Position numbers and translations under genes: made by a program. Below, one piece after another: positions 1-8,288 of a stretch of DNA of 34,084 nt. How positions within the stretch are numbered: the stretch's first letter is position 1; every line of letters starts with the position of its first letter. The notes under the pieces are model-generated. The model ran no database searches and was not told the origin of the DNA. It saw nothing but the letters and a program-made list of their open reading frames with translations. This DNA comes from JANYJA01 sp038229055 (lineage in GTDB: Bacteria; Acidobacteriota; Terriglobia; Bryobacterales; Bryobacteraceae), in the NCBI GenBank assembly GCA_038229055.1, contig JBBROU010000049.1:1-34084 (forward strand), given 5' to 3'.

Positions 1-197
1 CCATGAACCGTGATAACCGGAAAGCGGTTCAGCAGCCGCGTGCTCAAGAGTCCCTCCCCACAACACAGTTCAACTACATGCCCGCCGGTCGGCGGCGCAA
101 TGACACCGCACAGAGTCTCCATCTGCGTCTCGCGATCGGGACCGAAATCGAGACCGTGCTCGATGAACTCCGCGCTGTTCGATTCCGTCCAGCTCAT
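1..197 (-). CDS. SAM-dependent methyltransferase, N-terminal part only
   Basis: The reading frame starts with ATG at 197 and runs off the left edge, leaving 65 codons. Residues about 41-52 read HVVELCCGEGLL, which fits motif I (the glycine-rich SAM-binding loop after the first beta strand) of class I methyltransferases. The segment before it (residues 1-40) looks like the short helical lead-in of small-molecule methyltransferases. Its ATG overlaps the TGA of the secreted protein at 194-2221 as ATGA, so the two are probably translationally coupled and belong to the same minus-strand operon. The substrate cannot be told from this fragment. The frame is too short to be obvious by length, but the motif and the coupling make a real gene likely. 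Confidence 0.75.
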   Translation of the reverse strand, partial: MSWTESNSAEFIEHGLDFGPDRETQMETLCGVIAPPTGGHVVELCCGEGLLSTRLLNRFPVITVH

Positions 198-2221
198 CGG
201 CTCATAATGTAAGTTGCGCGATTGCGCCCGCTGCGCACAATGTCCAGCAGAACGTCGCCCTGTTTACCGGGCTTCAAGATTTCAGCGGGAAGCGGCGCTT
301 CCGATTCTATGGCAAGCTGCGCATCGTGCAATTCCAAGCCAACCGTCCCCACCGTCACGCCCGCCTCAGGCAGCACATTCCGTCCCGAATCTTTCCAGAC
401 GAATTCCATCCATCGCCCGCCCGAAGCGGAGCTGAAGACGGCACGCGCTTTGGCAGATTCCAGAATCGTCTCCGGCGTTCCGTCGCCGTCAAGATCCGCG
501 GTGTACGTCACCGTCTCTCCGCGCGGAATCACGAGCAGGCGGATGGGTAGATCGAGAGTCGCCGCTCCGGATAAATGCAGCTTGGCGTCATGCAATCCCG
601 GCCCGGCCTTCTCGGAAAATACGCGAACGACAACGTCGCGCTCACTAGCGGGCGCGATGCTGATGTCCGTAGATGCGGGTAGGAACGCAAGATCTCTCGA
701 TGAGGGCGTGAGCGTGAAATTGCGGATCTCAGGGAAATTATTTCGAATGGTGATGCTGATTTCGCGGCCGGCCTTCGCGTCGATTGGAATGATGGCGGGA
801 ACCACTGGGAGTTCCGCGCTGTTTCCGTAATGCAGCCCCAACGCTTCCCGAACGCGCAATGACGCCGGCCGCAATAATTGCAGGCGGGCATGGCTCAGCA
901 GCACGCCATCGGCCTCAATCGCAAGGTCGGCATGGTCGCCGTGCAAGGCATCGGCGGGAACCTCGACGTCGTAATCAATCTCATTCGGAGACTTCGTGGA
1001 CGCCTGCGCCTTCCACCCCTGCGGCAGCTTCAGACGCGAGCGTTTGGCCAGATCCTCCGATGAATAGAGCGTGGAGACGCGCGTCTTCCGGCCGATAATC
1101 AGCGTCTTGGCATCCACGAAAAACGCCGATGTTTCAGGCGGCTGAATGGCTAGCCCAATGCGCACGCGATGGTTCGCGCCCTTGCCGGCGGGGATCGCGA
1201 GCCTTACGCGCGCCGTGCTTTCGTCCCACGCGAAACTGGTGGGCTTGCCGGCGGCGAGGTAAGGGCCACTCGGTTCATGCGACAGGTGCAGCACCACTTC
1301 ACCCGCGGCAGGGGCACAAAACTCCATGGACAAAATGCCGTTCTCATACTCCGCCGCGGTCAGCTCCGCGGTCGCGTAGATAAGGCGATCGTCATTGCCC
1401 ATCGCCGCGCAATCTTTGCACATGGCATGATCGCCGAGGGCAAGATTCACCGGCATCCACAGCGCCTCGCCCGCGGGAATGTCGATCGCAGGCAGAGCAA
1501 TGCCATGTTTGGCGGGCGGATAAAACACACGCAACTCGCCGTGATAAGCTTCCGCGCTCCGGTTGACCACGCTCACCGCTGAAGTCTGTCCAATCACGAT
1601 CTGCCGCGCGACGACGCCGGCCGGCAGCTCCCCAGTCACTTGCTTAACCGCGGGCACCGCACTGGTCGCACCCGCGAGCGCGTCGCCCCAATACTGCATC
1701 AGTGCGGCGCTGCGCTTGAGTGCGATCAGTGTCGGCTGTTCGTCTCCGTTAAAGGCGATTGCACCCCGTTTGAATTTCGGCGCGATCGTGTCCTCGACAT
1801 CGGTCCAAAGCAGCGCGCCCTTCGCGTCGACCATGGCCTCACGGCTTTCGGCCAGCGCGTGCACCGACATTGCCGATACGCGATGCACCGGCATGGGCGG
1901 CGCAGGCCGGCCACCTTCCACATAAGCGATTGGACCGCCGTGCGATTGCAATTGCGGCAGGAGCGGATCGGGAAGTGATTTCAATCCGTCAAGCCTCACC
2001 CAACCCGTCAGTTCCAGCTTGCGAAGCAGCCGCAGAAACTCGTCAGCCGATTTCGATTCCGCGCTCAACGGAAATTCAACATTGCGGATGCCGGCGTTCT
2101 TCAGCCAAACCAGCTCGCGTTCCCAATACTGGCGCGGGAAAGCTTCGAACGGAAACTCGACGGACTGCAATGCCGCCTGCGATGCGCCCGCGCTCAGAAG
2201 GAGCAGCATCAGCACGCGCAT
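194..2221 (-). CDS. Large secreted protein of unknown function
   Basis: A 675-residue protein. I place the start at the ATG at 2221 because the next residues (MRVLMLLLLSAGASQA) form a clear signal peptide and because this ATG overlaps the stop of the upstream DnaC-like gene as TGATG; the frame stays open upstream to 2284, but that would bury the signal peptide. The region after the signal (about residues 30-75: QYWERELVWLKNAGIRNVEF) resembles the start of a TIM-barrel glycosidase, but no catalytic acid pair is evident. The middle and C-terminus look beta-rich, Ig-like, with a DLDGDGTPE segment near residue 595 that could bind calcium. It ends inside the start of the methyltransferase gene (ATGA). 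I do not recognise the family; a periplasmic or surface carbohydrate-related role is only a guess. Confidence 0.75.
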   Translation of the reverse strand: MRVLMLLLLSAGASQAALQSVEFPFEAFPRQYWERELVWLKNAGIRNVEFPLSAESKSADEFLRLLRKLELTGWVRLDGLKSLPDPLLPQLQSHGGPIAYVEGGRPAPPMPVHRVSAMSVHALAESREAMVDAKGALLWTDVEDTIAPKFKRGAIAFNGDEQPTLIALKRSAALMQYWGDALAGATSAVPAVKQVTGELPAGVVARQIVIGQTSAVSVVNRSAEAYHGELRVFYPPAKHGIALPAIDIPAGEALWMPVNLALGDHAMCKDCAAMGNDDRLIYATAELTAAEYENGILSMEFCAPAAGEVVLHLSHEPSGPYLAAGKPTSFAWDESTARVRLAIPAGKGANHRVRIGLAIQPPETSAFFVDAKTLIIGRKTRVSTLYSSEDLAKRSRLKLPQGWKAQASTKSPNEIDYDVEVPADALHGDHADLAIEADGVLLSHARLQLLRPASLRVREALGLHYGNSAELPVVPAIIPIDAKAGREISITIRNNFPEIRNFTLTPSSRDLAFLPASTDISIAPASERDVVVRVFSEKAGPGLHDAKLHLSGAATLDLPIRLLVIPRGETVTYTADLDGDGTPETILESAKARAVFSSASGGRWMEFVWKDSGRNVLPEAGVTVGTVGLELHDAQLAIESEAPLPAEILKPGKQGDVLLDIVRSGRNRATYIMSR

Positions 2222-2985
2222 CAGCGGTGAGCGGTCTTTCGCAAGCGATAATCTTCGATCAGGGGCATCTTCACCACTCGGCACATTTCGAATAGACGCG
2301 AGCGGGCCCTCTCACCGATACGGTCGGTTAACGTAATCTTATAATCGATTCTATTCCCGTCCGGGGTCTTCCATGCAGTCTCCCCGGAGTCTTGGTCACG
2401 CAAGTTCGTGGTGACGATCGTCGCTTTGCAATGGTTGCAGCGGTGCGTGATGATGGCCGTGACCGTATCCTCGACCCACTCAGTCACGCGGTGCGCGCCT
2501 AAGTCGTCCAACAATAGCAAATCTGAATCGAGAGCCACCCGATAGGCCTCTTTGTCGATAATCCCAGAGCCGGAGTTGAAGCCTGAGCGGATACGGTCGA
2601 GCAGGTTCTGATAATCGAAAAACAGGCCTTCGTGGCCCCTCGCGAGCAGAAGGCGCAGCGTAGCTACGGCGAGATGCGTCTTGCCGGTTCCGGGCTCGCC
2701 AACCAGCATCAGTCCCGGTTTCTTGGCGGCCGGAAACTCGCGCGCGAACCCCTTCACGTCGAGCAGCACCTGCATCAACTCGCGGTGTGCGATAGGGTTG
2801 TCGCGGGGCAAAACGAAGTTATCGAAGGACGCGTTCTCATAAAGCGGCGGGATGTTGGCATTCTGCTCCAGGCGCTCCACGCGAGTGCCCGACACGCAAT
2901 TGCAACGCTCGGCGCCGGAAACGTCTTCGCGCTCGACGATCTTCCAGCCCGTGCCATTGCACTTCACGCATACCGCGGTTGCCAT
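2221..2985 (-). CDS. DnaC/IstB-type AAA+ ATPase with N-terminal zinc motif
   Basis: A 254-residue AAA+ protein of the DnaC/DnaI/IstB group, which load replicative helicase or assist transposases. Residues 6-30 hold four cysteines (CxxC and CxC) fit for a small zinc site. Walker A is GEPGTGKTH at 96-104, Walker B LLLLDDLG at 156-163, and a sensor-1-like strand ATIVTTNL follows near 188. About 240-260 residues is normal for DnaC-like loaders. No transposase (IstA) lies next to it, so a chromosomal helicase-loader role is more likely than an IS21 accessory role. Upstream of the ATG is GGAGGA directly abutting the start and a GAGG 11 bases away, so the exact start is slightly uncertain. Its TGA overlaps the next ATG by one base, an unexpected coupling to a secreted protein. 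Confidence 0.85.
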   Translation of the reverse strand: MATAVCVKCNGTGWKIVEREDVSGAERCNCVSGTRVERLEQNANIPPLYENASFDNFVLPRDNPIAHRELMQVLLDVKGFAREFPAAKKPGLMLVGEPGTGKTHLAVATLRLLLARGHEGLFFDYQNLLDRIRSGFNSGSGIIDKEAYRVALDSDLLLLDDLGAHRVTEWVEDTVTAIITHRCNHCKATIVTTNLRDQDSGETAWKTPDGNRIDYKITLTDRIGERARSRLFEMCRVVKMPLIEDYRLRKTAHR

Positions 2986-3083
2986 TCCTCCATTATCCTC
3001 TCGCTTTCCTACACAATCCGGTGGCGCGCGAGCATCGTATGCCTAGATGAGCGGCAACAAATTCGCAAAGGAAAGCAAATAAA

Positions 3084-3638
3084 ATGAATCAACGGACATT
3101 CGCAGTTGCAGCACTTGCACTGGCACTTACAACTGGCGGCTACGCCTTCAGCCACAAAGATCCTATGGTGGGCGGACACGAGATGTACCCCACTAAAGAC
3201 ATCGTCGACAACGCGGTTAACTCCGCCGACCACACAACGCTGGTAACGGCCTTAAAGGCTGCCGGCTTGGTTGACACACTGAAGGGCCCGGGCCCGTTCA
3301 CTGTTTTCGCGCCGACGAACGCGGCATTCGAAAAACTGCCTGCAGGCACGGTAGATACTCTGGTGAAGCCGGAGAATAAAGAAACTCTGACCAAGATCCT
3401 GACTTATCACGTGGTTCCGGGCAAGGTCAGTGCGGCCATGCTGGTGAAGAAGATCAAGGCGGGCGGCGGCACGGCAACACTGAAGACCGTCAGCGGCGGA
3501 ACGCTTACCGCGATGATGGACGGCAGCAACGTTGTGCTGAAGGATGAAAAGGGCGGCACCGCCACGGTGACGATCGCCGATGTGTTCCAGAAAAACGGTG
3601 TGATCCACGTGGTCGATTCCGTTCTGCAGCCTAACTAA
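3084..3638 (+). CDS. Secreted fasciclin (FAS1) domain protein
   Basis: A 184-residue exported protein with one FAS1 domain. Residues 1-22 form a signal peptide (MNQRTFAVAALALALTTGGYA). The domain shows the family's hallmark segments: FTVFAPTNAAFEKLPAGT (H1 box, about residues 72-89), YHVVPG before the middle, and NGVIHVVDSVLQP (H2 box) at the very C-terminus. Single-domain FAS1 proteins are extracellular or periplasmic and usually linked to adhesion or matrix; substrate is not predictable. An AAAGGA ribosome site lies 11 bases before the ATG. The gene stands alone between minus-strand genes and has its own terminator at 3665-3688. Confidence 0.9.
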   Translation: MNQRTFAVAALALALTTGGYAFSHKDPMVGGHEMYPTKDIVDNAVNSADHTTLVTALKAAGLVDTLKGPGPFTVFAPTNAAFEKLPAGTVDTLVKPENKETLTKILTYHVVPGKVSAAMLVKKIKAGGGTATLKTVSGGTLTAMMDGSNVVLKDEKGGTATVTIADVFQKNGVIHVVDSVLQPN

Positions 3639-3664
3639 GTCGTACAGGGGGAGCAGTAAGGGGT

Positions 3665-3688
3665 GGCGGGTGGAAACGCCCGCCTTTT
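3665..3688 (+). terminator. Intrinsic terminator of the fasciclin gene
   Basis: GGCGGG (3665-3670) pairs with CCCGCC (3679-3684) across an 8-base loop and is followed by TTTT (3685-3688). It lies 26 bases after the fasciclin stop and touches the stop of the convergent biotin carrier gene. Confidence 0.7.
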
Positions 3689-4076
3689 ACTCGATAACAG
3701 CGAGTACCGTTCCCGCAGTCACCGTATCATGCGGCTTTACCGCAATTCGCGTGATAGTTCCCGCACGAGCGGCCTTCAACTCATTCTGCATTTTCATTGC
3801 TTCAATCACCATGATTCCCTGCCCCGCAGTTACCAATTCACCACTTGCAACCAATACACGAATTATTTTCCCCGGCATCGGGGCCAAAACGGACTCGGCT
3901 CCGCCGCCAAGCGCGCTTTTCTTCTTGCGATTCCATTCTCGCGGGTCGTCCCGCGATCCGGTGACCGGCCGGCCATCCACCCAGACGCGGTTCCCGTCCA
4001 CACGCACTTCGTAAGAGCGACCCTGGGATAGCACGGAAAACACGCCCGGCTCAACCTCGCGAGAATCGGCGCTCAT
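3687..4076 (-). CDS. Biotin carboxyl carrier protein of an acyl-CoA carboxylase
   Basis: A 129-residue biotinyl carrier. The C-terminal biotinyl/lipoyl domain (about 60-129) contains the biotinylation motif EAMKMQNEL, with Lys95 as the attachment site, preceded by the usual APMPGKI segment. The N-terminal 55 residues form a small lead domain like those seen before the carrier of propionyl/acetyl-CoA carboxylases. The ATG overlaps the end of the biotin carboxylase gene as ATGA, so carboxylase and carrier are made together. The carboxyltransferase subunit is not in the window, so the acyl-CoA substrate (acetyl, propionyl or branched) is open. Confidence 0.9.
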   Translation of the reverse strand: MSADSREVEPGVFSVLSQGRSYEVRVDGNRVWVDGRPVTGSRDDPREWNRKKKSALGGGAESVLAPMPGKIIRVLVASGELVTAGQGIMVIEAMKMQNELKAARAGTITRIAVKPHDTVTAGTVLAVIE

Positions 4077-5557
4077 CGGAATAGCTGCTCCCGATTTTCA
4101 CGCCAGCGGGAGACTGGCGTACTGGGCGACGCTTGCGGCCGAGGATGCTTGCGGACTTGGCGCATAACGGATTCGGCCACTGCGACGGCATCGTCCGCGG
4201 CGTCCGCTCGCATTTCAGGCAGATCATCCAAAAAGCCGGTGTGCAAATCGCCGGCGCTGAAACGCGGGTCCTTCAGAATGCGCTCGAAGTACGCGAGGTT
4301 CGTCTGAATTCCGGCCACATGATATTCACCTAGCGCGCGCAGCATGCGCGCCGTCGCATCGCCCCTCGTGCCGGCCCAGACTGCGAGTTTCGCCAACATC
4401 GGATCGTAGTCAACAGGCACCGTCCAGCCGGGATATACGCCAGAATCGAGACGCACGCCGGGGCCGGACGGCTCAGCCAGTTTCGTTATCTGCCCAGGCG
4501 ATGGGAAGAACCGATTGTCGGGATCTTCGGCGTATACGCGGCACTCGATGGCCGCTCCCCGCCATGTCACGTGGCGTTGTTGGAACTGCAATTTCGATCC
4601 GGCGGCAATCTCGACTTGCAGCCGAACCAGGTCCAGGCCCGTCACCAGTTCGGTCACGGGATGCTCCACCTGAAGCCGCGTATTCATCTCCAGGAAATAG
4701 AAGTTTCGGTTGGCGTCGACCAGAAATTCCACAGTCCCGGCGTTGTAGTAACCCGCCGCTCGCGCCGCGCGAATCGCCGCCGCCCCCATCACTTCGCGCA
4801 TCTCCGGATGCAGCGCAACCAGCGGCGATGGACACTCCTCCACGATCTTCTGATGCCTTCGCTGGATGGAACATTCGCGCTCCCCCAGATGAATCATGTG
4901 CCCGTGACGATCGCCGAGCAGTTGAATCTCAATGTGACGAGGATTCTCGATCAGCTTCTCGACATAGACGCGCGCGTCGCCGAATGCGCGTTCCGCCTCG
5001 CTCGATGCATCGCGAAACTCCGCTTCTAGATCCACTTGGCGATCCACGCGCCGCATCCCTTTTCCACCGCCGCCCGCCACGGCCTTCAGCATCACCGGAT
5101 AGCCGCACCGACCGGCAAATTCATGCGCTTCTTCGGAATCGAGAAGACCGTCGGGAGTCCCGGGAATGATCGGCGCGCCCGCCTCGCGCGCTACGCGGCG
5201 AGCCTCCGTCTTCGACCCCATGCGCCGGATGGATTCCGCGGACGGCCCGATGAACATAATGCCCGCGCTCTCGCATGCCGCGGCGAACTCCGCATTCTCA
5301 CTCAAGAATCCATAGCCGGGGTGTATCGCTTCAGCCCCGTGATTCCGCGCGGCTTCAAGAATGCGGTCGATATTAAGATAGCTTTCGCGCGACGGTGAGG
5401 CGCCGATGTGCGCCGCTTCGTCTGCCTTCCGAACATGCAGCGCGCCGCGATCGGCATCGGAATACACGGCCACCGAAGCAATGCCCATTTCGCGCAGCGT
5501 GCGCTCGATCCGCACGGCGATTTCGCCGCGATTCGCAATCAGGACTTTGCGGAACAC
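4073..5557 (-). CDS. accC: Biotin carboxylase subunit of acyl-CoA carboxylase
   Basis: A 494-residue biotin carboxylase, which uses ATP and bicarbonate to carboxylate biotin on the carrier protein. The N-terminal fold starts MFRKVLIANRGEIAVRI; the ATP-grasp glycine loop GGGGKGM is at 162-168 and the catalytic/metal segment EMNTRLQVEHPVTE at 290-303. Start is a GTG at 5557, where homologs normally begin. Length is a little above the 450 of E. coli AccC; the extra C-terminal tail (about 455-494) is basic and low in complexity. It follows the EtfD-like gene by 9 bases and overlaps the carrier gene, forming a three-gene operon. Whether it serves fatty acid synthesis or acyl-CoA degradation is inferred from that neighbour and favours degradation. 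Confidence 0.92.
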   Translation of the reverse strand: MFRKVLIANRGEIAVRIERTLREMGIASVAVYSDADRGALHVRKADEAAHIGASPSRESYLNIDRILEAARNHGAEAIHPGYGFLSENAEFAAACESAGIMFIGPSAESIRRMGSKTEARRVAREAGAPIIPGTPDGLLDSEEAHEFAGRCGYPVMLKAVAGGGGKGMRRVDRQVDLEAEFRDASSEAERAFGDARVYVEKLIENPRHIEIQLLGDRHGHMIHLGERECSIQRRHQKIVEECPSPLVALHPEMREVMGAAAIRAARAAGYYNAGTVEFLVDANRNFYFLEMNTRLQVEHPVTELVTGLDLVRLQVEIAAGSKLQFQQRHVTWRGAAIECRVYAEDPDNRFFPSPGQITKLAEPSGPGVRLDSGVYPGWTVPVDYDPMLAKLAVWAGTRGDATARMLRALGEYHVAGIQTNLAYFERILKDPRFSAGDLHTGFLDDLPEMRADAADDAVAVAESVMRQVRKHPRPQASPSTPVSRWRENREQLFR

Positions 5558-5566
5558 GCGATCCGT

Positions 5567-7441
5567 CTACTCCACTTTCTCGGAAGACGCAACCGCAACG
5601 GGCAACATTGCAGCGGTAATTTGCGCGATATCGAGCAGCCGCGGAGGTGTAGAGGAGACCTGCGCCAAGGCATCCCGAAACATGGATTGGCAGAAAGGAC
5701 AGGCGACGGCTACACTCTCCGCGCCCGTCGCCACCAGCTCTCGTGCGCGCGTTACGTTCACGCGATCGCCTTCCTCCTCGCCCATGAACATCATGCCTCC
5801 TCCGGCGCCGCAGCAGAACGAGCGCTGCCGGTTACGCGGTGCTTCCACCACGTCCACATTGCGATTCAAGACGTCGCGCGGCTCGTCATAGACGCCGCGG
5901 TAGCGACCCAAATAGCAGGGGTCGTGATACACAACCTTCTCCTTTGCCTCTTTGTTGGACGGCAGACGATCCTGAACGCGCGCGAGCAGCTCGGTGTGGT
6001 GTTCAATCTCAAATGTCGTACCCGCCTCCTTCCAATCCGTGCCGATGGTGCGCACGCAATGCGGACAGATCGATAACAGCTTCAGCGCTCTGCTCTCGCG
6101 CACATTTTCGATCCCCTGCGCGGCCAACTGCGAGAACAGAAGATCGTTCCCCAGACGCCGCGCGGGGTCGCCGGTGCACCGCTCCTTGCGAAGCACGCCG
6201 AAAGTAATATTTAGATGCCGCAGAATTTTCACCAGCGAAAGAACGGTTTCGCGGCCGCCGGGGTCATACGCGCCCATGCAGCCCAGCCACAGGCAATATT
6301 CCTGAGAGCCATCGAAAATCGGCAGCTCGTTCTTCTCGACAAATTTCTGGCGTTCACTCGACGCGAAGCCGAGCGAATTGCCGTTGCGCTCCATCGTAAG
6401 AAACAGCTTCGTGCCATAAGAATCTTCCCACGCGCCGGTGTTTACAGCCCCACGCCGCAATCCGATGATCATCGGCAGATGCTGAATTCCAACCGGACAC
6501 TGATACTCGCAGGCGCCGCACGTGGTGCACTGGAACACCGCCTTCTCGGAAACATAGGATTCGAGCAGCGGCTTATCGGACTCGGGCCCCAGGTCCTTGA
6601 GATACTCGCGAATTCCTAAAATCACCTGCTTCGGATTCAGTTCTTTGCCGGTGTTGTAAGCGGGGCAATGCTCGGTGCAGCGCCCGCACTCCACACACGA
6701 GAAGGCTTGGAGCGCATCGAGTTGAGCAACATCTTTTCCCGTCACGAGTCCAAAATCTTCGTCGCCCGTAAGGGGCGGGATGTCGCTGAAGCCCGGTCTC
6801 TTGGCGAAGACGGCCGCCGGGCTTAGCACCAGATGCAGGTGTTTCGTATGCGGGATAAGTGGCAGAAACACGAGTAGCGCCACAGTGTGCAGCCACCAGT
6901 TCGCATGTCCGCCAACCGTGCCATCGCGCAGGAAAAACGTCGCGAGATATGTCGCCATGAGCGTGAAAATCAGCAGCGCGATGAATCCGGATTCCCACGA
7001 AACTTTCGCGCCGAGCCATCGAGGGCGCGTCACCAATCGACGGTACGCCAGACCCGCGATCGAGATCGCCACGGCGATTGCGAAAAGCGCCACAAATCCG
7101 AAATAGGCGAAGCCGAAAGCGCTCTCGCGGGGGATGAACCCGAATCCGAACCCTGCGGCGATGTGGTTGATCGTGACCAGCGCGAACGCACAGAAGCCCC
7201 AGAATACAAACGCATGGGCGATGCCAGGTAGGGGCCGCTCGCGAATCACTTTGCCCTGCAGCAAAACTTCCCAGACGAATTTCTGCAATCGCGGGAGCAC
7301 GTCGCCGATAGCAAACCCGGCATCGGGCCGCGCCTTGCGGATGATGCGAACGACTCGTCCAAACCGGACCCAAAATCCGGCCAGCGACGCACAAATCAAA
7401 ATGAAGAGGATTGTTTTCTCAAGCCAGTTCGGATTGGCCAT
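5567..7441 (-). CDS. EtfD-like membrane iron-sulfur oxidoreductase
   Basis: A 624-residue protein with three parts. The N-terminus (1-210) has about five or six membrane spans and a NarI-like haem/quinone layout. Next comes a two-cluster ferredoxin domain with CVECGRCTEHCP (Cys249, 252, 255, 259) and CTTCGACEYQCPVGI (Cys305, 308, 311, 315). The C-terminal half has two CCG (heterodisulfide-reductase D-type) domains, visible as CLWLGC, SICPHC, YHDPCYLGRY, FCCGAGGG and ACPFC. This architecture is that of the membrane oxidoreductase that passes electrons from electron-transfer flavoprotein to menaquinone during beta-oxidation (called EtfD in mycobacteria). It leads the operon with biotin carboxylase and carrier 9 bases downstream. 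Function is by family; no ETF genes are in the window. Confidence 0.85.
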   Translation of the reverse strand: MANPNWLEKTILFILICASLAGFWVRFGRVVRIIRKARPDAGFAIGDVLPRLQKFVWEVLLQGKVIRERPLPGIAHAFVFWGFCAFALVTINHIAAGFGFGFIPRESAFGFAYFGFVALFAIAVAISIAGLAYRRLVTRPRWLGAKVSWESGFIALLIFTLMATYLATFFLRDGTVGGHANWWLHTVALLVFLPLIPHTKHLHLVLSPAAVFAKRPGFSDIPPLTGDEDFGLVTGKDVAQLDALQAFSCVECGRCTEHCPAYNTGKELNPKQVILGIREYLKDLGPESDKPLLESYVSEKAVFQCTTCGACEYQCPVGIQHLPMIIGLRRGAVNTGAWEDSYGTKLFLTMERNGNSLGFASSERQKFVEKNELPIFDGSQEYCLWLGCMGAYDPGGRETVLSLVKILRHLNITFGVLRKERCTGDPARRLGNDLLFSQLAAQGIENVRESRALKLLSICPHCVRTIGTDWKEAGTTFEIEHHTELLARVQDRLPSNKEAKEKVVYHDPCYLGRYRGVYDEPRDVLNRNVDVVEAPRNRQRSFCCGAGGGMMFMGEEEGDRVNVTRARELVATGAESVAVACPFCQSMFRDALAQVSSTPPRLLDIAQITAAMLPVAVASSEKVE

Positions 7442-7473
7442 GACGGGTCAATTTGACTGTATCACCGCCTCGG

Positions 7474-7518
7474 CAAACAAAAGCGCCAGCAGCGCGGGCG
7501 TACCCGCGACACTGGCGC
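7474..7518 (-). terminator. Long intrinsic terminator after the SYLF gene
   Basis: Read on the minus strand, GCGCCAG pairs with CTGGCGC (7512-7518 with 7483-7489), an inner stem CGCGGG/CCCGCG closes a TACG tetraloop, and TTTTGTTT follows. It lies about 30 bases after the SYLF stop and ends that transcript before the EtfD-like operon. Confidence 0.8.
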
Positions 7519-7548
7519 AATGCGGAACTAACGAAACTGGCCCCTAGA

Positions 7549-8235
7549 CTACTTGTCTTTGTGCATCGAATACTTGTCGAGCGTGGCGTTGAACGCCGCC
7601 GCCTCGGCCGGAACCGCGGTGTTGCCCATCAGGATGGTTTCCGCACTTGGGTTGCCCCTGTAAAGAGCTACGTTGGCTTCCTTGTCGGGTCGAAGCGTCG
7701 CACCGGAAAGCGTGATTCCAGCGAACACACCGCGCGAGCGAGAGTAGGAAAGAATTTCCGCGCGCATCATGGCATCGGTTTCAGCGCTGGCATCACGACC
7801 CACCGGGCCCGCGGCAACTTCCGCGCCCGCGCCCAACGTGAACTTGCTCTCCAGAAGCTTCTGCGCGCCGCTCTTATTCATCACGAGCAGAACCACATCG
7901 GTTTCCGATCCGCCGATCTGAAAGCCGACGCTGCCCCCTTCAACCTTCACGCCTTCCGGAGCGCCCCAGCCGCCGTTCGCTCGCCGGCAGGTCGTGAAGC
8001 CGCGGCCATACTTACCGCCGATGCCGAAGCCCAGACGTTTCACGCTCGGAACCACCACTACACACTGCGCTTTGTCTATTAAGTCTTGGGGAATGCCCTT
8101 GTCAGGGGTGCCCATAATCTCGGTTAACACGGTGGTGGCAGCATCCAACCGCTTAGCGACGTCCGCTCGCTCGTCCGCGAGCATGGAGGTGGCCATGGTA
8201 GCCGCCGTCAGTGCCACAATCATCGAAGTACGCAT
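7549..8235 (-). CDS. Secreted SYLF-domain (Ysc84-like) lipid-binding protein
   Basis: A 228-residue exported protein. Residues 1-20 are a signal peptide (MRTSMIVALTAATMATSMLA). The rest matches the SYLF/Ysc84 family: KAQCVVVVPSVKRLGFGIGG near 56-75, then the GRGFTTCR turn, a VGFQIGGSETDVVLLVMN strand pair and the FAGITLSGATLRPD segment. Bacterial members are poorly understood; eukaryotic SYLF domains bind phosphoinositides and actin, and bacterial ones are presumed periplasmic. A strong ribosome site AAGGAGA (8247 to 8241) sits 5 bases before the ATG. It lies 53 bases after the TonB-dependent receptor on the same strand and ends at a strong terminator, so it may be read from the receptor's transcript or its own. 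Confidence 0.88.
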   Translation of the reverse strand: MRTSMIVALTAATMATSMLADERADVAKRLDAATTVLTEIMGTPDKGIPQDLIDKAQCVVVVPSVKRLGFGIGGKYGRGFTTCRRANGGWGAPEGVKVEGGSVGFQIGGSETDVVLLVMNKSGAQKLLESKFTLGAGAEVAAGPVGRDASAETDAMMRAEILSYSRSRGVFAGITLSGATLRPDKEANVALYRGNPSAETILMGNTAVPAEAAAFNATLDKYSMHKDK

Positions 8236-8240
8236 TTAGT

Positions 8241-8247
8241 TCTCCTT
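8241..8247 (-). promoter_or_regulatory. Ribosome binding site of the SYLF gene
   Basis: AAGGAGA on the minus strand, 5 bases before the ATG at 8235. It fixes the start and suggests strong translation independent of the receptor gene upstream. Confidence 0.8.
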
Positions 8248-8288
8248 CACACATTCAATCAGCACTTAGCGCACCAAAGTGCCAACCC

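Noticed and set aside
2221..2985. Possible IS21 remnant, because IstB and DnaC-like proteins look alike
   Set aside because: No IstA, no terminal inverted repeats and no target duplication are visible, and the gene is translationally coupled to its neighbours.
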